Below are positions 52,266 through 63,152 of a stretch of 64,000 nucleotides of DNA, piece by piece. Position numbers and translations under genes: made by a program. Below the pieces are notes generated by a model. It had not been told where the DNA came from and made no database searches. It saw nothing but the letters and a program-made list of their open reading frames with translations. Numbering within the stretch: the stretch's first letter is position 1; each line of letters opens with the position of its first letter. This stretch comes from Parus major (lineage: Eukaryota; Chordata; Aves; Passeriformes; Paridae), in the NCBI RefSeq assembly GCF_001522545.3, contig NC_031771.1, positions 65,352,492 to 65,416,491 of the forward strand, written 5' to 3'.

Positions 52266-52530
52266 CTGTGACAGCACAACGGGAACGGGCTCACGCTGAA
52301 AGAGAGTGGGTTTGGATTAGATAATAGGAAGCAATTCCTCCGTATGAGGGGGTGAGGCCCTGGCGCAGGCTGCCTAGAGAAGCTGTGGTTGCCCCATCCC
52401 TGGAAGCGCCCAAGGCCGCGTTGGATGGGCTTGGAGTGACCTGGGCTAGTGGGAGGTGTCCCTGCCCGTGGCAGAGGATGGAACGAGATGGGCTTTGGGG
52501 TGCTCTCCCAGCCCAAACCATTCCGTGTCT
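52266..52530 (+). mobile_element. CpG-preserving CR1 LINE copy at the island edge
   Basis: CTGTGACAGCACAACGGGAA, GGCTCACGCTGAAAGAGAGT, AGAGAAGCTGTGGTTGCCCC, CCCTGGAAGCGCCCAAGGCC, GTGTCCCTGCCCGTGGCAGA and CAGCCCAAACCATTCCGTGT follow the sense order of a CR1 3' region. About 11 CpGs remain in 265 bases, against about 2 in the 508-base CR1 at 46250. This suggests the copy sits in DNA that has been unmethylated in the germline. Whether it contributes regulatory sites is unknown. Confidence 0.9.
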
Positions 52531-52804
52531 CTCTGAAGGCAGTGCCGGGGGCTCTCCAGGGCGGGAGCTGTGGCAGCGGGGCTGGAACAGGAGCTGCGGC
52601 GTCCTCTGGGTGCGCTCCGGGGAGGGTCCCGGGCGCTGCCTCAGCTGCCTCGCAGGGGGAAGCTCGGTGGGTTCTGGATGTACCGTCAGGAGTGATTCCA
52701 GAGCCTCAGTTCTGTTCTCTTAAACTAAAAGAACCCCGTGTTTTTCTTCCTTGGGTGTTCGGCAGCCCCACCGACCTGAGGGTGGGGGTCGGGCTCCGCT
52801 GCCA
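52531..52804. other. CpG-island shore between two CR1 copies
   Basis: This is moderately GC-rich and CpG-containing up to about 52690, then less so. The + strand frame at 52449-53042 (197 codons) runs through both CR1 copies and this spacer and is not a gene. No splice signals were confirmed. Confidence 0.5.
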
Positions 52805-53055
52805 GGGAGTCAGTGACAGGATGACAGGTCACAGCATTAAACTGCGCCAAGGGACGTTCAGGTTGGACATTAGGAAGGATCTCTTCACAGAAAGGGTGAT
52901 TAGACATTGTGTCGGGCTGTCCAGAGAGGTGGTGGAGTCACCATCCCTGGAGGTGTTTAAGGAAGGACTGGACGTGGCACTCGGTGGCGTTGGGTCGCAG
53001 GTTGGACTCGATAATCTCAGAGGTCTTTTCCAACCTAGTTGATTCTGTGATTTGC
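52805..53055 (+). mobile_element. CR1 LINE 3' copy, second subfamily
   Basis: GTCAGTGACAGGATGACAGG, AACTGCGCCAAGGGACGTTC, AGGTTGGACATTAGGAAGGA, CCAGAGAGGTGGTGGAGTCA, CCATCCCTGGAGGTGTTTAA and GTCTTTTCCAACCTAGTTGA are sense-strand blocks of a different CR1 subfamily from the copy at 52266. It ends with GATTCTGTGATT. It keeps about 8 CpGs in 250 bases, again more than copies far from the island. Its sharp match to typical CR1 ends suggests a younger insertion. Confidence 0.93.
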
Positions 53056-56000
53056 TGATTTGGTCCTCTCTGCAAAGCCTTGCACTTTTCATTTCCCTCT
53101 TATTTTAACTGTATTGCTCATCTTACCAACTTTTATTTTTTTTTCTTTTCACTACACTGGCAGCACTTTCTGCTGTCTCTTTTGGATGGAACGTGCTGCC
53201 ACCATCCTGCTCCAAAACCACTGAGCCCAAAGTCCCGTAAAGCCCAGTGGTGGAGGATCCCTGTGGAGCGTGGGTGTTGCAAAGGGATTTTGCCGTTCCC
53301 ATGCAGTGCAAATCCCACTGACGTGCTGTTGTTCCAGGCATCCTTTGCACCTCTTGTGGCATCCATCTGCTTCCTTGGCTCCTACGTAAACTCACAGGCA
53401 GCAAGGAGGGGAGGGGGAAGGAGTCCTCCCACTCTTTTACCTTTGCTTGACAGTTTTAGGCTTGCAGGGATCTTGCCAAAACAATTTTCCTGCCTCAGCC
53501 TGTATGGGAGGGATGTTAGTGGTACAGGTACCTCTTAGGCCTCAAGTAGAGGCAGCAGTTTCCAGTCTTTTATTCTCTCTTCCCATAAAAATATATATTC
53601 AGGATCTGTATTTATGCTTATAGTGAATAAGTGAGGAGCAGAGCTGCATAGGAACCTTCTATCAGGGATTGAAGCTGGGGGAAAAAAAGCCAATCTTAGT
53701 CAAGAACTCATTTAAATATGAATTTAAATGGGACCAGATGCTTCATGGCACATACTTGGTGCAGCCATATAGGTGGACGTAGTCACAGTCAGTAGTTTAC
53801 AGAAATACTTCAAATTGTTATAACCTCACAGTGTCAGGTGAACAGAGACCATGCTAGTCCGGCCTCCCCTTTATGATGAGAGGCAAATTCTTGGTGCAAG
53901 ACAAGCTGGGGATTTAGTTTGTGTCTTTAATGGGCTCCCAGGTGGCACCAAATTCCTTTTCTAGGTACTGTTATTGTCCTTCCCATCCTGTTAAATGGAG
54001 CCACATGATGTTAGGAAACTCTTACCTACAGACTTTCTGTTTCTTGCCTACATTTTTGTAATTTGAGTGTTTTGGATTCCTGGTTCTTCGAGGTAGGGGC
54101 AGTGCCTTCCTTTGGAACTGGCTGGTGTGTTGTGAATATTAATGGCAACAAGGAATGTTCCCAAACAGAACATGGTAAATTACCTACTGTTTTATCACCA
54201 TGCATTACTTTGCTAATTGAATGTCAGCTAAATGTTCCTCCAGGCATCTGACTGAAATGAGCACGAGCTATAGTGTATGTGTAAGACCACAAATAATAAA
54301 TAAGCATGATTATGAAAAATAGAATTTCTCCCCTTCACCAGTAGCAAGGCTTCAAGTACATCTCTTGTAAATTTGAACCTAAGGACTCATTCAGCTGATT
54401 TTGTATGTTTTTGTCTTAAGTGTGTCAATTTCAGAAATAAATGAGATTACTTACCTAGTCCAGATTACTTTTATCTGAGACAGAAGACATGGATTGCTGG
54501 ACTGTTGCTAAGAGATCTCTCAGAATGCCATGAAGCAACCTGAAGATCTGGAAGAGCTGTATGAACTTTCTTTTTTCATAGTCCTGAAAAAGGCTCTGTC
54601 ATTTCTTTCTTTCAGTTATTAACTGATTTTTGAAATCACCCTTATTTTTATCACTGCCTCAAAGAAAAGGAAGAAAACTGAATTTTTTACCACTGTTTAC
54701 TAAAAACTGAGATAAGCTGCTAAGCTGTTCAGTGAGTGAATGTAGCACACAGCAGCCAAGAGAGGCCAACTGGCAGCTCCAAACAAATGCTCCTGACTCC
54801 ATGAGATCTCCCACTGCCAACATCCAGCTACAGAGAGAGAGGAAACATCACCCAGCCATTGGAAATTCTGGGCATTTGGATTAGCAAAGGACTCTTCTGC
54901 TTAAGGGAAATACATAGAGATGCTTTTTATTGGTTTTTTCAGTTCTGTGTCAACTGTGGAACTGTCTGTCACTACCTAGAACCCAGCTATTAAGTGGGTT
55001 TTGTGGAAGATGAGCCCTCTGAATGTCACCTCGTATAGGTGGAGTAGTCCTTAGCTGTGGAAAAGGCCATCAGGGAAGGAGTGGGATCCTTGTTGGAAGC
55101 CACCAGTGCAGGATATGGATCTGTAAGGACAGAGTGATCAGCCAGAAGAAAGTTGCATGGGAGAATTCATGTTGTCTTGTGAGCTCTGGGGACAGTTCAC
55201 AGGATTTATGTGGCAGGATGAGCATTTAGATTCTCTGAGTGCATTCTTTTTGGAAGAGCTCAAAGCTCTGTGGTCCCTGGGATAACAAGGAAAGAAAAGC
55301 AAGGAGGGGATAAGTTTCTCTGCTCAAGGAACTCTGCACTGGGAATTGTGGCTTTACAGGCAGATTCCTGGTTCCAAGGGTATCACACAACAAATTTCAG
55401 CACACAGCAGTCCTGGTTTTCAAATGTTAATCTATAGTTTGTTGATGCCCAGAAAGATCTGAACTTGTCTTTCTCAATCATCTTTTGAATTTTGTTTATT
55501 TTAATAACAACATTAGAAAGGAGGGACCTTGACACAATGTAGTGTAGTATAAATCATTTTCTTCTGTGCACCATTAAAATCCAGCAAATACAGATTTTCT
55601 CCATAGAATTACATGTGATGTGTTCTCTGACAAAGTTAGTTTGATAATGAGAATAACAATCTAAAACCTTTATCTTTTCCAGCATACCAGAAGAATTTAC
55701 ATTGAGGATAGATCTAAAATTAAACTGAGCATGTTTATAAATATAATCACAATATTATTTCTTCATGTTAATTCTAGCTTTTTGCCTTTTTTTATTTTTT
55801 CTCTTTTTAATGTAGCAATCAATTTATCTATTTTTTTCCCTCACACTTGGCTTAACTGGAGATTTAGCTTTTGCTATAATATCTGTCACATAATTTATCT
55901 TTTTCCTCTTTTCTTGTATTTTCTTTGCATCTAAGTACTGTACAATACCAGCTTCTTCAGTTAGACTTAATATTTGACATGTTTTCAGTCTTACAGTAGT

Positions 56001-56754
56001 TTATTCTTCTTCTTGAAGTATTACAAACTGTTTTTATCTCTACATCTCCCTCTTGTGAGAATACCACAGCAGGAATTACCCCCCTCTCCTCAGCATAAAG
56101 TCTCAGCATTGTGTCTGTGTACACACAAAGAAACTCTCCACACCTTTTACTCATCTCTTCTGTTGTAGAACTTACTTCTACCAAGAGAGGTTATTGCTGA
56201 AAACCATTTTGATTGTTTGCTTCAAGAACATGAACTTCTTTGAGTTCTTACATCTTCTGTTATTATCTCAATACCTGTGTGTCTAAAAGGGCTTTTTTTC
56301 ACCACCTAATCCTGAATGCCTGTTCCTATTTGTACAGCATTTGTGCTTTGTTTGTGAAAAAGAGAATTTTGGCAAACAGGGAGCTAAGACCTAGTGTGGG
56401 TTTTCAAGGAAAAGAATCATTGAACTAATATCTAAGTGAGAGAAATTGAGGAGCATCTATCTCACAGGTAATTCAAACAGACTTTGAAAACTGCTGGTGG
56501 AACTTGGAATATTTAAGCTTCTTCTAGGCCCAGTGATCCTTAAAGACAAGCTAATTTGTTGCTTTAATGTAGATAGTTGGCTACCTGTGCTGAAGGGAGG
56601 TTGTCAGCAGCTCTCAAAAGATCTTCCAGTGCCTTGTATAATAAGACATTTCCTTTTGGACTTGATTGAGTGCACATAAATATCCAGGGATTCCCTAACA
56701 TCACTCTCTATCCCTGAACACATTTGTGTATCTGTATTTTGGTTTGGGTGTGTC
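53056..56754. other. Non-coding unique sequence right of the island
   Basis: No supported gene. The first 350 bases still hold several CpGs (about five at 53237-53390), and the + frame at 53080-53538 has 152 codons. It is Ser/Pro/Leu-rich and unrecognised. At 53843-53890 the phrase ACCATGCTAGTCCGGCCTCC, followed by TTATGATGAG, resembles the reverse 3' part of an ancient CR1/L3-type LINE, but only faintly. T-rich DNA dominates near 55760-55920. Confidence 0.5.
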
Positions 56755-56808
56755 ATTTTTGACACATTTACTTGAGCACTGGATTGCTCAAGTAAATGTG
56801 TCAAAAAT
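56755..56808. repeat. Perfect 24-bp inverted repeat with 6-base loop
   Basis: The left arm at 56755-56778 (ending ATTTACTTGAGCA) and the right arm at 56785-56808 (starting TGCTCAAGTAAAT) are exact reverse complements over 24 bases. They flank the loop CTGGAT. TGTGTCA occurs just before the left arm and again inside the right arm. A stem this long and perfect is unlikely by chance in unique DNA. It may be a recent template-switch replication event, a small hairpin transposon remnant or a hairpin RNA precursor. The first is my preferred reading. Confidence 0.9.
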
Positions 56809-59800
56809 ATTTCCTGCCTCTCCTGTGCAATAAGACACTTCTGTGCTGGGTATTCCATGAGCAGCACAGTGAAGCCTTCCCATCCTGCAGGACATTTAAA
56901 TTGGATATTATGTGGAGAGTCACTTGTAAGGTGGGTTGTGCCAGGCTCAGAAGAACCTGCCAGGCAGAGCATCCACCCTGCCTCAGACCCCTGAAGAAAC
57001 TTGCAGGCAAGCAGCAGATGCAGTTTGTTTGGAAATAAAACACAGGGGGTCTGTCTGTCTGTCCACCTTTTAATGCCAGAGAGGATGGGGCAGATACCTT
57101 CATTGCTTTCAGAAAGATTAATTTAAAAATTTGAAAGAAACACAAAAAATTCACCTGCTCTTTGCTGGTGTTGGACTTGGATCAATGCCCACCATGGCAG
57201 GCTCTTGAAAAGCCCTTTCCTTAAATAGTTTCTTCTCAAAACCATAGGAACAGGTTTTAAATTCTGTTAAAATTTTCCTCTCAACTTCAGTTGATGCTGC
57301 CAATTGTCAGAGCAGGAGGTTGTGTGTTTGTGGAAATCATCTCTCAGCCTTTAATTGCAAGAAGGGCACTTTGCAGTAGATTCATTGGGTCTCTGTATTT
57401 CGAAGGGGGATAGAGAAAGAAGGTTTTAGAAGTTTTGCATATATTCATCAGAGAATGTGATGTAAATTTTGGTATATAAAGTTCAAATGCCATAACTTCT
57501 TTTTCTCACATTTATAAAACGAATGTGTTTCTGTCTCAAAGACTGAGACTCAGGAAAAAGTATCTTCTCCTCTCTTCCTGAATAACTGACTTGACTTCTT
57601 TAAATCTGCCTCAGTTTCTCTACCTCAAAACCTTCTTAATTGTACATATATCAGAAAAAAATCATTTTCTATCTCTCCTCAGAGCTTTTCTTTCCTACAA
57701 ACCCCTTGTTCAGACAAGCAGCTCTTAGGCAGCGAGTGCTTCTTCCCATGTTGACCGCCACCTTCCACCTTCGAGCTGTTTGTCTCCCATCTGTTGTTTG
57801 TAAACATTTCATGCCTTGTGCTGCTGATGTTGTTAGCTCCCCAGAAAACAAGTTCTATTTTCTTATGTTTGCACACTGCATCAAAGCAACAGGAAATCTG
57901 TCCGTGGCTGGGAAGCCCACGCAACGCCAGAATAGGTTTTTTTTTTTCTTGCTGGGGATCTCAATTAAGGAAACTTGTCAGAGGTAAACAATGATGATGC
58001 AAGCTGTAATTCAGTGTGGTCCATCTGTGCAGAGAATTTGTGTTCAGGGAGTCTTGTCCAGGAGGGAGAGCAAGGAGAGGAAGACACCAGAGGAGGAGGG
58101 AACCGGGCTGGGTGTGTGAGGGAAGGGACAGGAGGTGGCAGAGGAACGAGGCAGAAGGTGCACAGATAAAGAACTGCAGGATGTATTTTTGGCCCATGCC
58201 CTTGCAGAACTAGTTAAAAGTTATCTTCTGGAACTTCTCTGTCCCTAGAATCCTTTTCTTTTCCCAGACAAAGAAAAGCATAGGGAGAAGGATTAATATC
58301 CAGATCTTAATAACTGTCACAAAGTAAGATTGACTGCAGAATTGTCAGTCTGTGGGCACAAGGGTTTCTGTGCTGCCATGGCTGCACTTCCAGTTCTGGG
58401 ACTATTCTACTCTTGAAGAAAACAGCCAATGGATTTGCTTCACTTCAGGGAAGTCACTGCCCTCAAACCTTCTGCTTTTTCCATTATTACATCCTGCTGT
58501 GCTTTCTGCACATAGGTGGGATGGAAAGCTGTCCAGTACTTGCTGATCACAGTGAAAATTGCTGGATTCCTCAGGACCCCAGTACCGTTCCTCAGGGTCA
58601 TGAGCTTTGGGCTAAATTTTGACCCTTTCTCAGGCCTCATTATACAAACTCCTGTTGCCTTTATGAGATTTATAGAGGACAGAACTTGACAGGGATTATT
58701 TCTATCTGATATAATCTGATATAATATTGCATGTTGGTAGACCAGAGGTAAGCAGGTATAGAACAAGAAACTTGGGTTGAGAAACTTTTCTTCTTGTTTA
58801 TGCTCTACATGCTCTTCTTGGTTTGCTCTACATTGATGATTCTCTGTACTTAATCAAGGGTTAAAGCAGATGGTTGTGATATATTGTTTCCTAATGAGAA
58901 GAAATGAAATCAAGTGTATTTTTTTTTGAGCACAAAGCAGTGATCAAGATTTGTTTTACTTACAATAATGTTTACAGGAATTATTTCCCACATCTTAAAG
59001 GATGCAAACTTTCTAATTCCTTTTTTTTTTTCTCTTGACAGAAGCCCAAGACAATGCATCTTTCCAGTAACTCCTGTAAAAAATGCACACGAGACTTTGA
59101 ACAAAAACATGGCCTGAAGAAAGTTAATGAAGTTGTTAATAGTCTGTGTCACAAATGAGAAGACTGTGGATGATTCTGGTTTTTTCCTTCAGGCCTTGAT
59201 GAGTCATGAAAATGATAGAAAGCTAATTTTTCCAATGGAGCAGGTTCTGTAAGGAAAAGAAGAGGAAAAATAAAGAAAAAGTTAAATACAAACATCTGAT
59301 GACAAGAGCTACAATGGTGACCAATGTGTTGTAAGCTGGAATTTTCTTGAATTTTAATGGATGTTTTGACCTAATTTACAGAGTCTTTCTTGTTAATTAA
59401 CTTTTTTAGAAAGGTCAAACCCTTTTTTTCTGCTAAAGGTCATGTACTTCAACTAAGAAATCTTTTCTCATCTACAGAATTATACAGCAACATAAAATTC
59501 AGGTATTTTTCATTCTGAACATATTAATGGATCATGAGCAATAAGCCTGGAGTGTTTCACACTCCTTTTCCCTGTCCTCATGAAATAATTCCTTTTTGTG
59601 TTTGTGTGTGTGAATGATCCCAGGGTTGTGCAGTTATCCAGCAGCAGGCTCATCCACTGGAGCCTGGAGATAGATGTAATTTCACACAGAAGGAAAAAGA
59701 CATTCCAAAATCTCATGTGGACCTGCTGATTGTGAGAGAAGTGTGAGAAGAATGCTGCTTGTAAAACAAGGGTGCCACATTTAGATAAAAGCATTGATTT

Positions 59801-60022
59801 CAGTGTCAGAGATGCTGTGAATGTTTCAGTTCAATAATGCAGTTTTTTTACTTCTGAATTACTTCTGAAAGTGGCTGCACCTCTTGGTCAGTCAGGTAAA
59901 GTGTTACCCAAAGGCTCACAGGCCTTACATACAGCACACCTCAAATGGGAATGGCACTGCAGGAATATTGACATTTTCAAATCATTCTTCCTGTTTGAAT
60001 AACAACTGAATTAACTGCCCCT

Positions 60023-60072
60023 CAAAAATAAAAAAAAATTAAAAAAAAGCAAAAAAAACCCCAAAATAAAAA
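60023..60072. repeat. A-rich low-complexity tract
   Basis: A runs of 5 to 9 bases are separated by T, TT, GC and CCCC. The minus-strand frame over it (60022-60213) begins normally but ends in an artefactual Phe-rich tail. Confidence 0.75.
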
Positions 60073-63000
60073 AGGAAACAGAAAATGCTTTTTCATTAAT
60101 TTGGTGAACCTGCTCAGAAATATGGAAGGGACACAGAAAACATTTAAACTGGATATTATATGAAAACTAGAGTGGTCACAGGAATTACAACACTGTGTTG
60201 TGGGGGAAAGCATCTGTCACTATCCTAATTGGGGAATTTCCCTGACAGGAAATAGGATCAATTCCACTCCACAATTTCTTCATGCAAACTACATAAAATA
60301 TTTTATAAAACTTGAGTGATTTCCATAACAGAATTTTGGCAGTTTAAAGCAAAACGTGTTGCTATGACAGTTCCTACAAATCTTTTAGCTTTGTTTTGTA
60401 TTATAAATATGTCAAAATGAAGCCATTTCTGTCCAAACAAAAAAATTCCAGGCTTTTTAAAAATAATATCTTATTTGCCAAAGTCAAGATGAAGGCTAAT
60501 TTCAAATGCTGTAACTTAGATCTGCATAACCATAAACCCACAAGGACATAGCTTTAATCTTATAAATAAGTCATGTCATTAGATACAGTATTCTTAGTTT
60601 AATTGACTGCATTTGCTACTCTGTATAACAATGATTGAAAAATAAAAGACTTTTAACATTGGTGAAACCTTTTCTTGTGGTTTCTGAACTGGAAGTCAAT
60701 AAGCACAAGCTATTGCCAGAAAATGTTTTTGGTTTTGGGGTTTGTTTCAGTAGTAAAATGCTAAGTGAAATCTAAGTGGATGCAGGGAATTGCATCTGGT
60801 CCTTTGTAAATAAGAATCAGGTGAAATCTCAAAGGCAAAGACGTAAAAATAGCACAGATTTATCATGCAGACATCGATGAAACCCCACAAAAGGAACTTA
60901 TTTCATTTTCTGCAGGTGGACCACTTTAAGTAAAAAAAGTGTATTTTTATGGGGGATATTTACCAAGTTGGCAGCTGAGTCTTTTCCTCCAGAGGTGTGG
61001 AAAGGACTGGGTATTTTCAGATTTGTGATTTTTTTACCTCAGAAGAAAAGATGTTTAAGTTGGAGAAGGAGTTGCCAAAGATAGAATTTATTTGTGTGAG
61101 GCAATAAAGTCGCTGAATTACAGTTAAAGCAATTTCCTAAATTAAAATTCATATATATTCCTCCCTTAAATTAACCCAGATGTGTCCTGTACACCAGTTA
61201 AGCATGGGTTTAATCACAGTTTATCAACCTAAGGGATCTCCTCAGAGGGGCTGACATCTGTGTTGCTTTGTGCTGTGGTCTCTCAAAAAGTGATTCAAGA
61301 GCTAGAACATGGCAGAAATAAATACTTGAATTTTGTCAGGAAAGTAGAAATCATTTCATTAGTGGCAGTTTATTTTCTGGTGCTGTGAAGTTGCTGAGGA
61401 AGAAGGAAAAGGGAATATCCCAAAAGCAAGAAACAAGCAGAGGCCAGAGTGAATTGAAAGCAGCAGAGGGTGGAATATTCTGAAAAAGAAAATCTGGAAA
61501 AGAGCTGATTTAAGATCAAGGAGATGAAGAACTGCAGGAGCTAGTGGTACCTACATTTTTTCAGCACATGGTGAAAGGCTTTATGCTCAAAGAAATAGAA
61601 CACAGACTTTTCTCTTGGTCTTTTCTACCCCAAGCCATGGAGCTGTCTCAGAGACATAAAGCAGTTGGGAATGGAAGAGAAAAGTCAATAGAACTGTGAT
61701 GAGATGTTACAGAGCCCTAAGAAAAGTGATTCTAATCATGAATTTTTAGAAAAAACTCCTGGTTTGTTGATTTTTTTATATATTCAACCTCTAGCTAACT
61801 TCACTCTTTTCCTCTCCTCCCACACACTGACATTAATACAACTTTTGCAATTGACTTGAAGGACCAAGATACACATATTTTATACTTTTATTTTAATGCT
61901 GCAATGGGTTTTTTTTTCCCTGTTAGCAGGCTATAAATGCATATGACTTTGGGAGAGTTTGGAGTAATAGGGAGTAAAATGGAAAGTGCTCCTGGGAAAT
62001 TGCTTATTTATATGAAGCTGATGAGAAAACAAGTGTTTTATGGGAGGGCCCTGACTCTCTTAAGGGATATTTGGCTCAAGGACACTTGCTGGAGCACACA
62101 TTTAGGTGTGTTTGTTATTGCACTGCTTTGTGCTAGGAGTGGAAAAACAACATCTAAAAGGTGCTTTTTATTATGTTATTTTTTTCCTCTAAATGTCAAG
62201 GTATGTTGGGATTCTGTGTCCAGACTCTTCTGCTGTCACTGAGCCATCAGACAATCAGCTGGGTTCTAGGCATGGAAAACAGGTGTAAAACTGGGAATCA
62301 GCTTGTGTAGCTCAATTTGTTTCAAGGTTCAACAGGTGTAAATGTACCAGTGAAAAAGACACAAATGCTAAGAATATCTGTAACTGCAACACTAGGTGTG
62401 ATCACATTTGAGTGAGCAGAGTCATAGAAATCATAAGAGCAAATGACAAAACAAAGATGTTCCAGAAGATATAAAAAGAATCAACAAAAAAAAGGCAAAA
62501 TTTACCATTCAGTGTCTGATTTTCTGAAGGTGAGTGGCCAATACAGGCCATCCCAGGACGTGCTCAACTCTGTGTTTCTGATAATAACTTAGCCAACAGT
62601 AACAAGCTGTCAGAGTATTCAAACCTGTGATTTTTCTTTATGCTGTAAATGCTTTAAAAATCTTACTAATGGTTTAAGAAAAAGAAATACAAACAACTGA
62701 AAGAACGAGCATTATCTAAAGTCAGTGTGGGTGTGGTGCCTTGACCCATTTAGACTATTAAGAAATATGCTGCTTTAAAGTATTGAATACATATTTTCAT
62801 TATGTATTGAGTGGCCAAAAATATCTTAAGAGCCTTTTAAGGTAATGTATAATAACATCTCTTCCCCAAAAGTGGGTCAAGGCTTACGTAGTCTGCATTT
62901 CCAACATGGGTCCCTCTTAAAAGGAAAATCCCAATGGTACAGAAGGAGCTAACACAGCAAAAGGGTCCAAATCCTGTATTTTGTGATATATTTTGACCTT

Positions 63001-63104
63001 GGTCTGCCTAAACCCAGAGCAACAGTCACAGGATGTGGTCTAATATATATTCATGGTAAATTATCTCGAAAACTTGTCTTCAGTGCTGCAAAAGTGCAGT
63101 GATA

Positions 63105-63152
<48 letters not shown>
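63105..63152 (+). repeat. (ATG)16 / (GAT)n trinucleotide microsatellite
   Basis: Sixteen uninterrupted ATG units cover 48 bases. In one frame they give a run of Asp residues inside a 72-codon frame (63053-63271) that I do not consider a gene, because both its flanks look non-coding. Such pure arrays are usually polymorphic between individuals. Confidence 0.95.

Noticed and set aside
51330..52299. Frames of 254 to 315 codons on both strands
   Set aside because: They consist almost entirely of X residues from the assembly gap.
52449..53042. 197-codon + strand frame
   Set aside because: It passes through two CR1 copies and the spacer between them; the apparent protein is translated transposon sequence.
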